Source: Phycisphaerales bacterium
Lineage (GTDB): Bacteria; Planctomycetota; Phycisphaerae; Phycisphaerales; UBA1924
Direction: 5' to 3'
Assembly (NCBI GenBank): GCA_019750095.1
Contig: JAIEOW010000153.1
Location: 1-64,000, forward strand
Length of the DNA: 64,000 nt
The first letter of the stretch is position 1. Every line of letters starts with the position of its first letter. Below, piece after piece: positions 1-8,738 of this stretch. Position numbers and translations under genes: made by a program. Below the pieces are notes generated by a model. The model had not been told where the DNA came from and made no database searches. It saw nothing but the letters and a program-made list of their open reading frames with translations.

Positions 1-69
1 GGGGCTGGGGGTGGGTGGTCCCTCCGGGGCGGGGGTCTCGAGGCGGTCTACCCACTGGGGTGAGTGCAC

Positions 70-90
70 GGGGGGTGGGGTGGGGGGTGG
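70..90 (+). other. G-quadruplex-type G-tract
   Basis: Three G-runs of 6, 4 and 6 bases followed by GG are separated by single T residues. This is the arrangement expected of a very stable G-quadruplex on the + strand. Further G-runs lie at 1-42. The tract is about 70 bases upstream of the tRNA-Leu gene. Whether it acts on tRNA transcription or is just low-complexity sequence cannot be told here. Confidence 0.5.
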
Positions 91-158
91 CATCGCAGCT
101 CGGACACCATCGCACGACAATGGGTTGATCTCAGCGGAATCGATAGCATTCAAGACAC

Positions 159-243
159 GGCCCCGTGGCGGAACGGCAGACGCAGCGGACTTAAAATCCG
201 CGATCTCGCAAGAGATGTGTGGGTTCAACTCCCACCGGGGCCA
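159..243 (+). tRNA. tRNA-Leu (anticodon UAA)
   Basis: The sequence folds as an 85-base class II tRNA. The 7-bp acceptor stem pairs GGCCCCG (159-165) with CGGGGCC (236-242), and A243 is the discriminator base. The anticodon stem pairs GCGGA with TCCGC around the loop CTTAAAA, giving anticodon TAA. The T arm is GTGGG-TTCAACT-CCCAC, and a long variable arm is present as expected for leucine. No CCA is encoded. The 3' end overlaps the end of the opposite-strand gene psuG by 19 bases. Confidence 0.97.
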
Positions 244-1127
244 TTGCCGGAATGCTGGGCGATCGCTGCGGCGAGCTGGGCGGCGAGGGTTGCGTTACTC
301 ACCACCAACTCGATGTTCGCCGCGAGCGTCGCGCCGCCCGAGAGTTCGTGCAGCATGCCGAGCAGCGCGGGCGTGGCGTCGCGCGCGCCGGCCTGTTGCA
401 CGCGCGGGCTCTGCTCGGCTTGGCTCAGCCAGCGTCGCCAATCCGCGAGATTTAACTCATGCTCAACGGGGATCGGGTTGCAGATCAGCACGCCGCGATT
501 GGTGCGGGCGAGTTCGCGGCGGACAAAGCGGGCCATCTCGCTGGGCTCGTCGAATCGCGCATCGACTGGGCCGACGCCCGGATCTGGCGCTTCGCGGAGA
601 TAGAACGCGGGGAATGCGTCGGTCTGATAGCCGATGACGGGCACGCCGAGTGTCTCCAGCAGCTCGCGCGTGGCGGCGATGTCGAGGATCGACTTGCATC
701 CGCTGCAGACGACGGCCACCGGAAAGCGCGTGAGCGCGATCAGGTCGGCTGAGATGTCGTTCTGCGCCGGCGGGCGGTGCACGCCGCCGATGCCGCCGGT
801 GGCAAACACGCTCACGCCCGCGCCCGCGGCGAGCTCCATGGTGGTGCTGACGGTCGTGGCACCGTGCTCGGCGCGCGACATGATCACGCCGAGGTTGGCG
901 GTGTTGACCTTCTGCACCCGCCCGGCGTTCAGCAGTGCGTCGAGTTGCTGGTCGCCCAGACCGACGATTGGCCGACCACTGAGCACGCCGACGAGCGCGG
1001 GCTCGGCACCTTGGGCCCGGACGACGGTGGCAAGACGATGGGCCAGGTCGCGGGCACTCGGTCGGGGTACGCCATGAAGCAGCAGCGTGGTTTCCAGGGC
1101 CACGCGAGCGCGGGCAGAGGTGGTCAT
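225..1127 (-). CDS. psuG: Pseudouridine-5'-phosphate glycosidase
   Basis: PsuG reversibly splits pseudouridine 5'-phosphate into uracil and ribose 5-phosphate, usually for salvage of modified nucleosides. The 300-residue protein matches the family along its length. It has the N-terminal ALETTLLLHG segment holding the catalytic Glu, the ATGGIGGVHR loop, and CSGCKSILDI carrying the lysine that forms the Schiff base with ribose. The C-terminal NPIPVEHEL segment is also typical. No pseudouridine kinase gene (psuK) is adjacent. The stop codon lies inside the T loop of the convergent tRNA-Leu gene, so the last codons share sequence with the tRNA. Confidence 0.95.
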   Translation of the reverse strand: MTTSARARVALETTLLLHGVPRPSARDLAHRLATVVRAQGAEPALVGVLSGRPIVGLGDQQLDALLNAGRVQKVNTANLGVIMSRAEHGATTVSTTMELAAGAGVSVFATGGIGGVHRPPAQNDISADLIALTRFPVAVVCSGCKSILDIAATRELLETLGVPVIGYQTDAFPAFYLREAPDPGVGPVDARFDEPSEMARFVRRELARTNRGVLICNPIPVEHELNLADWRRWLSQAEQSPRVQQAGARDATPALLGMLHELSGGATLAANIELVVSNATLAAQLAAAIAQHSGNGPGGS

Positions 1128-1351
1128 GCGTGCATTGTGGGCTTGTCGACCGAGAAAGCCCAGCGTGGGCGGGATTGATCATGGAAACGCTGCAATTGCC
1201 GAGGTCTCGTACCCGATCCGAAGCCGAATCATGTTGAAGCCCGAGTGAGAAGCGACTAACGTCTTCGCACGGCCGAACGGAGTCGGGCTTGGGGAAATGG
1301 GGGCGTGGTCACCTTTGGGTGATCTTCGAGCAGGCCCCCGGAGACAGTGCA

Positions 1352-2116
1352 ATGGCCACTTCATCGATGTCGCGCAGCGCTCCCCGTCGTGCGCGAGCGA
1401 CCACCACCCCGACTGGCCCGACGCTTTTGCCGCCGTTGAACATCGCGGCGTGGATCGCGGAGCACCGCGACAAGCTGAAGCCGCCGGTGGGCAACCGGTG
1501 CATCTTTGACGATGGCGATTTCATCGTGATGGCGGTGGGCGGGCCGAACCATCGCAAGGACTTTCACATCAACCCGACCGACGAGCTGTTCTATCAGCTC
1601 GAAGGCGACGTGGTGGTGCGGATCATCGATGCGCACGGGCAGGTGCGGGATATTCCGATTCGCCAGGGAGAGATGTTCATGCTCCCGGCCAACGTGCCGC
1701 ACTCGCCGCAGCGCGGCGCGGGCACGGTGGGCCTGGTGATTGAGCGTCGCCGACCCGCGGGTGAGGATGACGGCTTGCGGTTCTATTGCGACCGCTGCGG
1801 CGAGGTGGTGTTCGAAGAGCGCTTTGAGCTCAAGGACATCGCTGTGCAACTCAAGGGCGTGATGGAGCAGTTCTGGTCTGATGCCACGCTGCGGACGTGC
1901 ATGCAGTGCGGGCAGATCGTGCAGCCGCCGACGGCTGGAGCGCAGTCGCCTTCCAAGGACATGGCGTTTCCCACGGCGGTGCCCATCGGCACGCCTTCGT
2001 CGTCAACCACCCGCGAGGCCAAGCCCGCGCCCAGCAAGGCGGGAAGCAAGGCCAAGCCCGCGATCGTCGGCAAGGCGCCGATGCGAGCGAGCATCGATCC
2101 GCGTCGACGCAAGTGA
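1352..2116 (+). CDS. nbaC: 3-Hydroxyanthranilate 3,4-dioxygenase
   Basis: This cupin Fe(II) dioxygenase opens the ring of 3-hydroxyanthranilate, which then cyclises to quinolinate for NAD synthesis or is degraded. Metal ligands fit the family pattern: His in DFHINP, Glu in TDELFYQLEGD and a later His in NVPHSPQR. The C terminus has two CxxC knuckles (CDRCG and CMQCG) forming the rubredoxin-like iron site of the bacterial enzymes. ATG at 1352 is chosen for a GGAG 8 bases upstream. The tail after about residue 195 is low-complexity Ala/Pro/Lys/Ser. trpB follows on the opposite strand, a tryptophan-metabolism neighbour but not in one operon. Confidence 0.93.
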   Translation: MATSSMSRSAPRRARATTTPTGPTLLPPLNIAAWIAEHRDKLKPPVGNRCIFDDGDFIVMAVGGPNHRKDFHINPTDELFYQLEGDVVVRIIDAHGQVRDIPIRQGEMFMLPANVPHSPQRGAGTVGLVIERRRPAGEDDGLRFYCDRCGEVVFEERFELKDIAVQLKGVMEQFWSDATLRTCMQCGQIVQPPTAGAQSPSKDMAFPTAVPIGTPSSSTTREAKPAPSKAGSKAKPAIVGKAPMRASIDPRRRK

Positions 2117-2120
2117 TGGC

Positions 2121-3359
2121 TCAGTGGGGGAGCGCGAGCAGCCGCGTGGCTTCGTCGACATCTTTGTCGCCACGGCCCGAGAGGTTGACCATGACGTGTT
2201 GGTCGCGAGGCATGTCCGCCGCGAGCTTGACGGCCGCGCTGATGGCGTGCGAGGTTTCCAGGGCTGGGATGATGCCCTCGTTGCGGGCCAGCAGCGTGAA
2301 GGCCTCGAGTGCGCCCGAGTCATTGGCGGCGATATAGCTCACGCGGCCGGTGTCTTTCCAATAGCTGTGCTCCGGCCCGACGCCCGGATAGTCGAGCCCT
2401 GCAGAGCAAGAGTGCACGTCGGCGGTCTGGCCTGCCGGGTCTTGCAGGACGTAGCTCAGCGAGCCGTGCAGCACGCCGGGGGTGCCGAAACTGAGCGGGG
2501 CGGCGTGGTCCCCGGGTTTGTTCGATCGCCCGCCGGCTTCGACGCCGATGAGCTTGACGCTGGCATCGTCGACGAAGGGATAAAAGATTCCCGCGGCGTT
2601 GGAGCCGCCGCCGACACAGGCGACGACGGCGTCGGGCAAGCGACCGATGGATTGCAGGGACTGGGCACGGGCTTCGCGCCCGATGACGGATTGAAAGTCG
2701 CGCACGATCATCGGGAAGGGGTGCGGGCCGACAACCGAGCCGATGATGTAGTGGGTGTGATCAACGGAGCCCATCCAGTCGCGCATCGCTTCGTTGGTGG
2801 CGTCCTTGAGCGTGCGCGAGCCGGAGTTGACCTCAACCACGCGTGCGCCCATGAGACGCATCCGCACAACGTTCAGCCGCTGACGGCGGACGTCCTCTGA
2901 GCCCATGTAGACATCGCATGACAACCCGAAGTGTGCCGCGGCGGTGGCGCTGGCCACGCCGTGCTGCCCCGCGCCGGTCTCGGCGATGATGCGCTTCTTG
3001 CCCATGCGGAGCGTGAGCAGGGCCTGGCCGAGCGTGTTGTTGATCTTGTGCGCCCCGGTGTGGGCGAGGTCTTCGCGCTTGAGCCAGATCGTCGCGCCGG
3101 CGGCAGGGCTCTTGGCGATGGAGCGCACGTGGCTGGTGAGCCGACTGGCGAGATACAGCGGCGTGGGCCTGCCGACGTAGGTGCGCTGCAGCAGCTCCAG
3201 CTCGGCCCAGAACTTTGGGTCATTGCGCACCGAGTCATAGACATCACAGAGCTGGGCGAGCGCGAGCGAGAGCGTCTCGGGAACGTATGACCCGCCGAAG
3301 ACGCCGAAGCGGCCTTGCGGGGTGGGGACGGCAGAGAGTGGTGCGGGCACAGAAGACAT
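2121..3359 (-). CDS. trpB: Tryptophan synthase beta chain
   Basis: TrpB condenses indole with serine to give tryptophan, using PLP, normally in an alpha2beta2 complex with TrpA. The protein (412 residues) starts with the family signature [15 protein letters not shown]. It carries the PLP lysine in HTGAHKINN, the ETGAGQHG loop, the glycine-rich phosphate cup GGGSNAAG and the GRGDKD segment near the C terminus. ATG at 3359 places the family N terminus correctly; longer reading frames upstream add unrelated residues. trpA and other trp genes are not in the window, so the operon is split here. The gene ends 4 bases from the convergent dioxygenase gene. Confidence 0.97.
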   Translation of the reverse strand: MSSVPAPLSAVPTPQGRFGVFGGSYVPETLSLALAQLCDVYDSVRNDPKFWAELELLQRTYVGRPTPLYLASRLTSHVRSIAKSPAAGATIWLKREDLAHTGAHKINNTLGQALLTLRMGKKRIIAETGAGQHGVASATAAAHFGLSCDVYMGSEDVRRQRLNVVRMRLMGARVVEVNSGSRTLKDATNEAMRDWMGSVDHTHYIIGSVVGPHPFPMIVRDFQSVIGREARAQSLQSIGRLPDAVVACVGGGSNAAGIFYPFVDDASVKLIGVEAGGRSNKPGDHAAPLSFGTPGVLHGSLSYVLQDPAGQTADVHSCSAGLDYPGVGPEHSYWKDTGRVSYIAANDSGALEAFTLLARNEGIIPALETSHAISAAVKLAADMPRDQHVMVNLSGRGDKDVDEATRLLALPH

Positions 3360-3411
3360 GTTTGGAGTGTACGAATGAACGCGGGTTGTCAAGATCGACC
3401 AGTTGGGGGCA

Positions 3412-4881
3412 TCAGTTGACCGCAGCGTGCCAGCTCTTGCCATCGCGGATCACCCGCCGATACAGCGTGTCCCGCTCGATCGGCCTGAACCCTGCATCCC
3501 GACAGGCCTTCTGCAAGCTCCAGACGCTGACTTCCTGATGGGTGCTGGCGTTTCCGACCTTGGTGATGTCGTACCAGACGACGGTGCCGTCGATGTCGTC
3601 GGCCCCACACTGCAGCATGAGCTGGCTCATGGGCAGGGTCTGCATGATCCAGAACGCCTTGGTGTGCGGGAAGTTGTCGAGCATGAGGCGAGCGATGGCG
3701 AGTGTTCGGAGGTTCTCCAGCCCGCCGGGGCCGGGCAGGTGCTCGAGCTCGGAGCCGTCGGGGAAGAAGGGGAGGGGGATGATGGTCTGGAAGTAGCCGG
3801 TGGTCTGAGCAGGAACGGCATTCGGCACTCGGGATTCGGCATTCGCGAAGGCGATGTGCTCGGGTAGTGGGGTGCCGGGCCGCGTCAGCGTGATTTCCGG
3901 GACATCGTCGCCCTCGTCGCCGGAGTACCCCAAGTGTCCTGGTTCTGGATCGTGGTTCGGGCGAATGCCGGTTGCCGAATGCCGAATGCCGCGGTATCCC
4001 AGCCCCATCAACGCCCGGTCTTGTGCCCTGCGCAGCATGTCCATGTGCACGAGCCGATCCTCGCGGCGTTCGATGTGCCCGTACAGCAGCGTGGCGTTGG
4101 TGTTCAGCCCAAGCTCGTGAGCGACGCGATGGACGTCGAGCCAGACATCGGATCGGATCTTGCCCTTGTACGCCTCGTCGTGGACGCGGTCGTCAAAGAC
4201 CTCGGCCCCGCCGCCGGGAAGCGAGCCCAGGCCCGCGTCCTTCAGCTTGCTCAGCACCCAGCGAATGCCCTCCTGCCGCAAGGCTCGCCCCTCGGCCCCG
4301 GGCACATTCGCGCCCTTGTAGACCTTGGCGATCTTGGCCAGATGCACCACCTCGACAGCGGTGAACGCCTTGACGTTCAGATCACTCCCGAGCGATCTCG
4401 CCTCATCTCGAATCGTTGAGCAGAGATCGGTGTAATGGCTGAACGGCAGATACGGGTGCAGCCCGCCGACGGAGTGCATCTCTGTTGCACCGCCCTCGAC
4501 CGCTTCGCGCACCTGGGCGCGGACATAGTCCATGTCTCGGGTGTACGCGTCGGCGTCGCCCTGCTTGCGGTAAAACTCGCAGAACTTGCAGGAGAGCGCG
4601 CAGACGTTGGAATAGTTCAGGTGGCGGTTGATGTTGTAGTACGCGGCGTCGCCGTGGAGCCGACGACGCACGACATCTGCAAGCGCACAGACCGACCAGA
4701 TGTCGTGCGTCTGGAAGAGCGCGCGTCCGTCATCGAGCGACAGCCGCTCACCACGCACGACTTTGTCGCGGATCGCGTCGAGCGCGGGATCGGGCTCCGG
4801 CGGCCTTTGCCCCAGCTTGGGGCCAAGATCCGATCCATGGGTCGCACGAGTCAGGAGGTTGTGCATCTGGGCGACAGACAT
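3412..4881 (-). CDS. mqnE: Aminofutalosine synthase (radical SAM), with in-frame repeat insertion
   Basis: MqnE joins a chorismate-derived enol ether (3-[(1-carboxyvinyl)oxy]benzoate) to adenosine in the futalosine route to menaquinone. The radical SAM motif is C-x3-C-x2-C in [10 protein letters not shown], near residue 100. Family segments [26 protein letters not shown] and the late [12 protein letters not shown] are present. The 489-residue protein is longer than usual because about 68 residues (roughly 293-361) are inserted just before the [10 protein letters not shown] segment. The insertion is flanked by inverted arms of heptamer repeats (see 3816-3994) and keeps the frame. ATG at 4881 is preferred over an upstream TTG at 4917. 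No other mqn genes are nearby. Confidence 0.93.
   Translation of the reverse strand: MSVAQMHNLLTRATHGSDLGPKLGQRPPEPDPALDAIRDKVVRGERLSLDDGRALFQTHDIWSVCALADVVRRRLHGDAAYYNINRHLNYSNVCALSCKFCEFYRKQGDADAYTRDMDYVRAQVREAVEGGATEMHSVGGLHPYLPFSHYTDLCSTIRDEARSLGSDLNVKAFTAVEVVHLAKIAKVYKGANVPGAEGRALRQEGIRWVLSKLKDAGLGSLPGGGAEVFDDRVHDEAYKGKIRSDVWLDVHRVAHELGLNTNATLLYGHIERREDRLVHMDMLRRAQDRALMGLGYRGIRHSATGIRPNHDPEPGHLGYSGDEGDDVPEITLTRPGTPLPEHIAFANAESRVPNAVPAQTTGYFQTIIPLPFFPDGSELEHLPGPGGLENLRTLAIARLMLDNFPHTKAFWIMQTLPMSQLMLQCGADDIDGTVVWYDITKVGNASTHQEVSVWSLQKACRDAGFRPIERDTLYRRVIRDGKSWHAAVN
3816..3994. repeat. Inverted heptamer-repeat element inside mqnE
   Basis: The left arm (3816-3847) is a run of heptamers GGCATTC, GGCACTC, GGGATTC, GGCATTC. 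The right arm (3961-3994) carries their reverse complements as GCCGAAT-type heptamers. About 113 bases lie between. The arms could pair into a long imperfect stem. The block sits in frame inside mqnE where the family normally has no residues, so it looks like an acquired element tolerated in the protein. Confidence 0.8.
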
Positions 4882-5187
4882 CGGGAGAATGGTACGCCGG
4901 GGTTGGCGTGTTTTCAAAGTTTCTTGGAAGTACAGGCGTGCTCAGAATCCGAATTTGGATGTATCTGTGTATTGCCCGCTCGCCGTTTTCAACGTCCTGC
5001 GAGGCAGGTGCTTGCGAGGACGAAACTACTCGATTCTGGTCAGTTTTGGAGAGCGGGGAGAGCTTATCGCTTCTCCTTGCTCGAACACGTGATCGGCTTT
5101 GCTTCATTGCTCCTTCGCCAGCCAATGTGTACTCTTTGCCATCTGTTAGGGACAATCGATTTGCCTTTCGACCAGTGGAGTTTATCT

Positions 5188-5595
5188 TTGACTAAACCTA
5201 CAGTTCACGAAGACCGATCAAAGTTGCCGAGCGGATGGAAGTGGGCTGATTGGTCAGGTTCGTCTGCAACCAAGGCCGTTTGGAATGATCTGGAAGAGAA
5301 CGTCAGACAGGGTTTGCAGCTGCGATTTGCAGAGATAATCGTTGCCATGGCATGCGGACGTCCGCTTCCGAGGGAGAAAGTGCACTACGACAAAGGCATA
5401 GGCAAAGCGAAGCTGCGTAAGCCTAGTCCTGGCTGGAGAGGGATGTTTTTCAGAGATGGTCAAGAGCGATTCGTAACCCACGTGTTTCGCAAGGGTGATC
5501 ACGATCACGACCAGCAGATTTCCATGGCATTGAGGGCGAGAGACGAGCACCTCGCGCGGAAACAGAAGCAGACCCAGCAAAGGCCAACGCAATGA
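5188..5595 (+). CDS. Probable toxin-like partner of an XRE antitoxin
   Basis: A 135-residue protein if translation starts at TTG 5188, which has GGAG 7 bases upstream. ATG at 5125 in the same frame is the alternative. I do not recognise a specific family. A small basic protein placed just before a helix-turn-helix gene, with an ATGA stop/start overlap at 5592-5595, is the arrangement of HigB/RelE-type toxin-antitoxin pairs. Residues such as GWKWADW, RGMFFRDGQERFVTHVFRKG and many Lys/Arg/His fit an RNA-binding or nuclease role, but this is inference. Local sequence is clearly richer in A+T than its neighbours, suggesting transfer. Confidence 0.55.
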   Translation: MTKPTVHEDRSKLPSGWKWADWSGSSATKAVWNDLEENVRQGLQLRFAEIIVAMACGRPLPREKVHYDKGIGKAKLRKPSPGWRGMFFRDGQERFVTHVFRKGDHDHDQQISMALRARDEHLARKQKQTQQRPTQ

Positions 5596-6173
5596 CTCCG
5601 AGATCATTCAAGGACATACCAGAGTCCTTAGTACTGTACAACCGAGAGCGGTACAAAAGTGAACTGGCCCAATCGCTATACGATTTGATGCAGCGGCACC
5701 AAATCAATCGATCCAAACTGGCAGTGATGCTTGGGGTTAGCAAGGGGAGAGTTAGCCAGGCATTGACCGGTAGCCACAACTTCCGGGCAGAGACAATTGC
5801 CGACTGGCTCCTTGTGCTCGGCCGAGCGGCGCATGTGACGCTGGGAGTCAATGCCGAAGAAGTACGCTTTCCAAAAGACGAAGCCATCACTGCTGAAGAC
5901 GCGGCAAATCAAGTGGCATTTGCAGTGGCCGAATCCGAGCTGGCTTTCACAACCATCGAGAACATTCATGGCAAAGCAGTCCAAATCGCGCCGTGGCGCG
6001 GCATCAAAGTCACCAAGCAGTCCAGCAGGCGCGGAGCTTCAACTGGCTACAAATCCGCAACTGCCGACCGTCTCCATCGACGACGTACGAGTCGCACTGA
6101 GATCAGATACACCCTTGATGATCCTTTCGTTTTTTCAAGGAATTCCGGGAACGGAACCGGATATGCGGTTTGA
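5592..6173 (+). CDS. XRE-family helix-turn-helix protein, antitoxin-like
   Basis: The N-terminal half holds a clear helix-turn-helix: LMQRHQINRSKLAVMLGVSK followed by GRVSQALTGSHNFRAET, about residues 28-70. This is the Cro/C1 type seen in HigA antitoxins, which bind the operon promoter and neutralise the toxin. The start overlaps the upstream toxin-like gene by 4 bases (ATGA), implying translational coupling. From about residue 126 the reading frame runs under a second gene (5968-6279). The final 68 residues are Arg/Ser-rich and may not be conserved, so a frameshift or a naturally long overlap is possible. Confidence 0.75.
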   Translation: MTPRSFKDIPESLVLYNRERYKSELAQSLYDLMQRHQINRSKLAVMLGVSKGRVSQALTGSHNFRAETIADWLLVLGRAAHVTLGVNAEEVRFPKDEAITAEDAANQVAFAVAESELAFTTIENIHGKAVQIAPWRGIKVTKQSSRRGASTGYKSATADRLHRRRTSRTEIRYTLDDPFVFSRNSGNGTGYAV

Positions 6174-6279
6174 GGTCTTTCGCGGCATCGTGACCGTTGA
6201 CCACGCCAAGAAGATCGTGGATGTGTTGGCCAAACAACTGAACCACTACCCCGTCAAAGACTCAGCCGACAACTTGTAG
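5968..6279 (+). CDS. Small protein overlapping the XRE gene, possibly DUF3467-like
   Basis: This 103-residue frame starts inside the XRE gene and overlaps it by 206 bases in another frame. Its C-terminal half (PDMRFEVFRGIVTVDHAKKI, then VDVLAKQLNHYP) reads like a folded protein. It resembles the end of DUF3467 proteins, in which a HAK(K/A) helix follows a short sheet. This resemblance is from memory and weak. The protein-like tail makes this frame more credible than the Arg-rich end of the XRE frame over the same bases. It could be a third operon member or the true C terminus of a frameshifted fusion. Confidence 0.45.
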   Translation: MAKQSKSRRGAASKSPSSPAGAELQLATNPQLPTVSIDDVRVALRSDTPLMILSFFQGIPGTEPDMRFEVFRGIVTVDHAKKIVDVLAKQLNHYPVKDSADNL

Positions 6280-6339
6280 TTGCGCGGTGGCCCGGTGTAG
6301 AGAACGCATCGATGCCCCCGTCAACTGCAGTGGCTACTC

Positions 6340-8010
6340 GTGCTCGATCGGCTGAACCGCATCTTTCCATGGCCCTATCCGCACTCCATGGCGTTTGCGC
6401 CGCTTGATGCGTGGGCGCGGGTGCTTTTGGGTGCGGCGGGGGGTGGTGGGGGGGTGCCGCCTCGGTACTGGCCTCGGCTGGCGTGCGCGCTGGTGACCTC
6501 CACCGCGGCGACCGTGGTCACGCTTCCGGAGCGCGTGATTCTCGGGGCGATCCTCATGCGGCGCTATCGCGCTCGACGATCGCGATTGCGTCCGCCGCGG
6601 GCTGAGCCGAAGCTGGTCGTGGTGCTTGGGTACTTTCGCTCGGGCACGACGCACCTGCACTATCTGCTCTCGTGCGATCCGGGGTTTGTGACGCCGCGTT
6701 GGCATCAGATGCTTGCGCCGCAGGGGTTTGTCCTGTCGTGGGCACTCTTGCGGTGGGCGTTGATTCCGTTTCTCTCTGGCACTCGGCCCCAGGATGATGT
6801 TGCGTATGGGCCGGAGTATCCGGCCGAGGATGACTTTGGGGTCTGCAACTGGGCGGGTGTCGGCACGCTGCCCGGGCGAGTGGTCGTGCCCAGCGCGTGG
6901 GAGAGGTTTCGGCGGTATCAGACGCTGGAGGGTTTGACGCCGCGTGAACGCGAGCAGTTCTTGAGCGTGCAGTGGGGCATCGTTCAGAAGATGGCGATGG
7001 TGCGAGGTTGGGGAGGGGCGCGAAGCACTCGGATGGTGCTTTTGAAGAGCCCGCCGCACACAGCGAGGGTTGGGGTGCTGCGCGAGCTCTTTGGCGCGGA
7101 TGTGCGGTTCATTCACGTGCATCGCGATGCGGAGGCGGTGCTGAATTCCAACGTGGCGATGCACGATCGGCTGGGCGTGCTGATGATGCAGCCGCATCCA
7201 GGGTCCGAGGAGGTTCGGCGTCGGGTCATCGAGGAATACGACGCAACCGAGCGAGCGTTTCTGGAGCAATCACGGGATGTGCCATCGGATCGGCTGGTGC
7301 GCGTGCGGTATGAGGACCTGATCGCCGATCCGATCGACGAGATGCGCCGCGCCTATGACGGGCTCGGGCTCGAGTTTTCGCCGGAGTTTGCCGATCGGGC
7401 CGTGGCGTATCTGGAAAGTGTGCGCGGGTATCGATCGGCGAGCCAGAAGGCCGAGAGCGTCGCTGCGCCAGCATCAGTGGAGCTTGGAACTCCAGAGCTG
7501 GCGTGGATGTCGAAGGCCTTTGGGCACGACGCGCCGGCGCGACCCAAGCGTGAGCCGCGGGAACGGGCCGTTGAGCTTGGGCTGCTTGGAAAGCAGGTGA
7601 TCGCCGGCGAGCCCGCGTTGCTCAACGGCTGGACGGCCGGGCTGATCGCGATGTTCGCGGGCGTGAGCATCTGGAGCGCGGTTGCGATCGCGATGGGCGA
7701 TCGGCTCGATTGGTTGATGTGGCCACTGGGTTTGCTGATCGGGCTGTCCATTCTGCGCGGAGCGCGGCGTGGGTCTTCGGCACTGGGTCTGTGGGCGGGC
7801 ATGCTCACGCTGGTTGCGAGTGCGGCGATGGCGTATCCCCTGTCCTGGGTCTCCGACTATGCCACACGCGATCCGGTGCCGTGGGATCACGTGTGGGCGA
7901 CGACGCGGAGCAACTTTGCCGCGACCAACACGCTGGCGTGGCTGATACTTGGGGTGATGACGGCGTATCGGGCGGCAAGTCGAGTACACCTGCGGCCGCC
8001 GGGGATGTGA
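6340..8010 (+). CDS. Sulfotransferase-family protein with C-terminal membrane domain
   Basis: A 556-residue protein starting at GTG 6340. Residues about 85-105 hold the 5'-phosphosulfate-binding loop VVVLGYFRSGTTHLHYLL of PAPS-dependent sulfotransferases. A later segment (VRFIHVHRDAEAVLNSN) matches the 3'-phosphate-binding region. From about residue 430 there are roughly four hydrophobic helices (around GLIAMFAGVSIWSAVAIAM, WPLGLLIGLSI, LWAGMLTLVASAAMAYPL and TLAWLILGVMTAYRA). A soluble sulfotransferase fused to a membrane anchor suggests sulfation of a membrane or surface component. The substrate cannot be told. The stop codon abuts the convergent lspA stop with no gap. Confidence 0.85.
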   Translation: MLDRLNRIFPWPYPHSMAFAPLDAWARVLLGAAGGGGGVPPRYWPRLACALVTSTAATVVTLPERVILGAILMRRYRARRSRLRPPRAEPKLVVVLGYFRSGTTHLHYLLSCDPGFVTPRWHQMLAPQGFVLSWALLRWALIPFLSGTRPQDDVAYGPEYPAEDDFGVCNWAGVGTLPGRVVVPSAWERFRRYQTLEGLTPREREQFLSVQWGIVQKMAMVRGWGGARSTRMVLLKSPPHTARVGVLRELFGADVRFIHVHRDAEAVLNSNVAMHDRLGVLMMQPHPGSEEVRRRVIEEYDATERAFLEQSRDVPSDRLVRVRYEDLIADPIDEMRRAYDGLGLEFSPEFADRAVAYLESVRGYRSASQKAESVAAPASVELGTPELAWMSKAFGHDAPARPKREPRERAVELGLLGKQVIAGEPALLNGWTAGLIAMFAGVSIWSAVAIAMGDRLDWLMWPLGLLIGLSILRGARRGSSALGLWAGMLTLVASAAMAYPLSWVSDYATRDPVPWDHVWATTRSNFAATNTLAWLILGVMTAYRAASRVHLRPPGM

Positions 8011-8679
8011 TCAGGCTTGCGGCTTTGCCGACGCGGCCTGACGCGCACGCTCGGCCTCGGCCTTGTCGCGGCGATAGAGGTGCACGAGCAATATGCCGAT
8101 GCCGATGAGCAGGTACAAGTCGGCGAGGTTGGAGACGTACGGCCAGACCTCGTCGGTGCCCATGAATCGCCAGCCGAAGGGCCACTTCACGCCCGGCAGC
8201 GGATGGATGAAATCGCGCACGCAGGCGTGAAAGAGGCGGTCGTAGAGGTTGCCGAGACCGCCGCCGACGAGCAGGCCGATGCCGGCGTGGGCCCAGCGAT
8301 CCTGGGCAAGGGTCCACTTGGCGAACATGGCGAGGGCAAAGCCGAGTGCGATGACGGTGAAGCCGATGAAGAAACCGCGCTGCCCGGGTCCGGAACCGAA
8401 GACGGCTCCAGGGTTCAAGACGAGCTGAAAGTCCAGCACGCTGGGGATCACGGTGACGGGCTCATGCTTAGGGATGAGTTCCTGCGTGATCGCGCGCGGA
8501 TCGATGTCGCGCTTCACGCGGAGCACTTCTTCACGCACCACGGGCACCGGGGCATCGGAGACGGTGCGGAAGGCGATCTCCTTGCTTGCAAGATCGGTGG
8601 CCAGCGCAAGCACGCATGCCACGAGCAGATAGACCCAGGCCATGCGTGATCGCCAGGCGGAAGAGTGGGGCGTGGTCAT
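8011..8679 (-). CDS. lspA: Lipoprotein signal peptidase (signal peptidase II)
   Basis: LspA cleaves the signal peptide of prolipoproteins after lipid attachment to the lipobox cysteine, in the inner membrane. The 222-residue protein has the expected four membrane helices. Conserved blocks are present: VLNPGAVFG, GGLGNLYDRL with the first catalytic Asp, VRDFIH and SNLADLYLLIG with the second. The loop between helix 1 and VLNPGAVFG is longer than in E. coli LspA (about 60 residues rich in charged positions). At least three lipoproteins in this window (48071-48763, 53489-53740, 61171-61890) would be substrates. Confidence 0.96.
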   Translation of the reverse strand: MTTPHSSAWRSRMAWVYLLVACVLALATDLASKEIAFRTVSDAPVPVVREEVLRVKRDIDPRAITQELIPKHEPVTVIPSVLDFQLVLNPGAVFGSGPGQRGFFIGFTVIALGFALAMFAKWTLAQDRWAHAGIGLLVGGGLGNLYDRLFHACVRDFIHPLPGVKWPFGWRFMGTDEVWPYVSNLADLYLLIGIGILLVHLYRRDKAEAERARQAASAKPQA

Positions 8680-8738
8680 GGGCGTGGGCGGGTGATGGCG
8701 ATGGGGGTGCCGAACGTGAGGTGCGTGGCGGTGCGCGA

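Noticed and set aside
4435-5187. N-terminal extension of the toxin-like frame upstream of 5188
   Set aside because: The upstream part overlaps mqnE on the other strand and reads as unrelated residues; a ribosome binding site supports a start near 5188.
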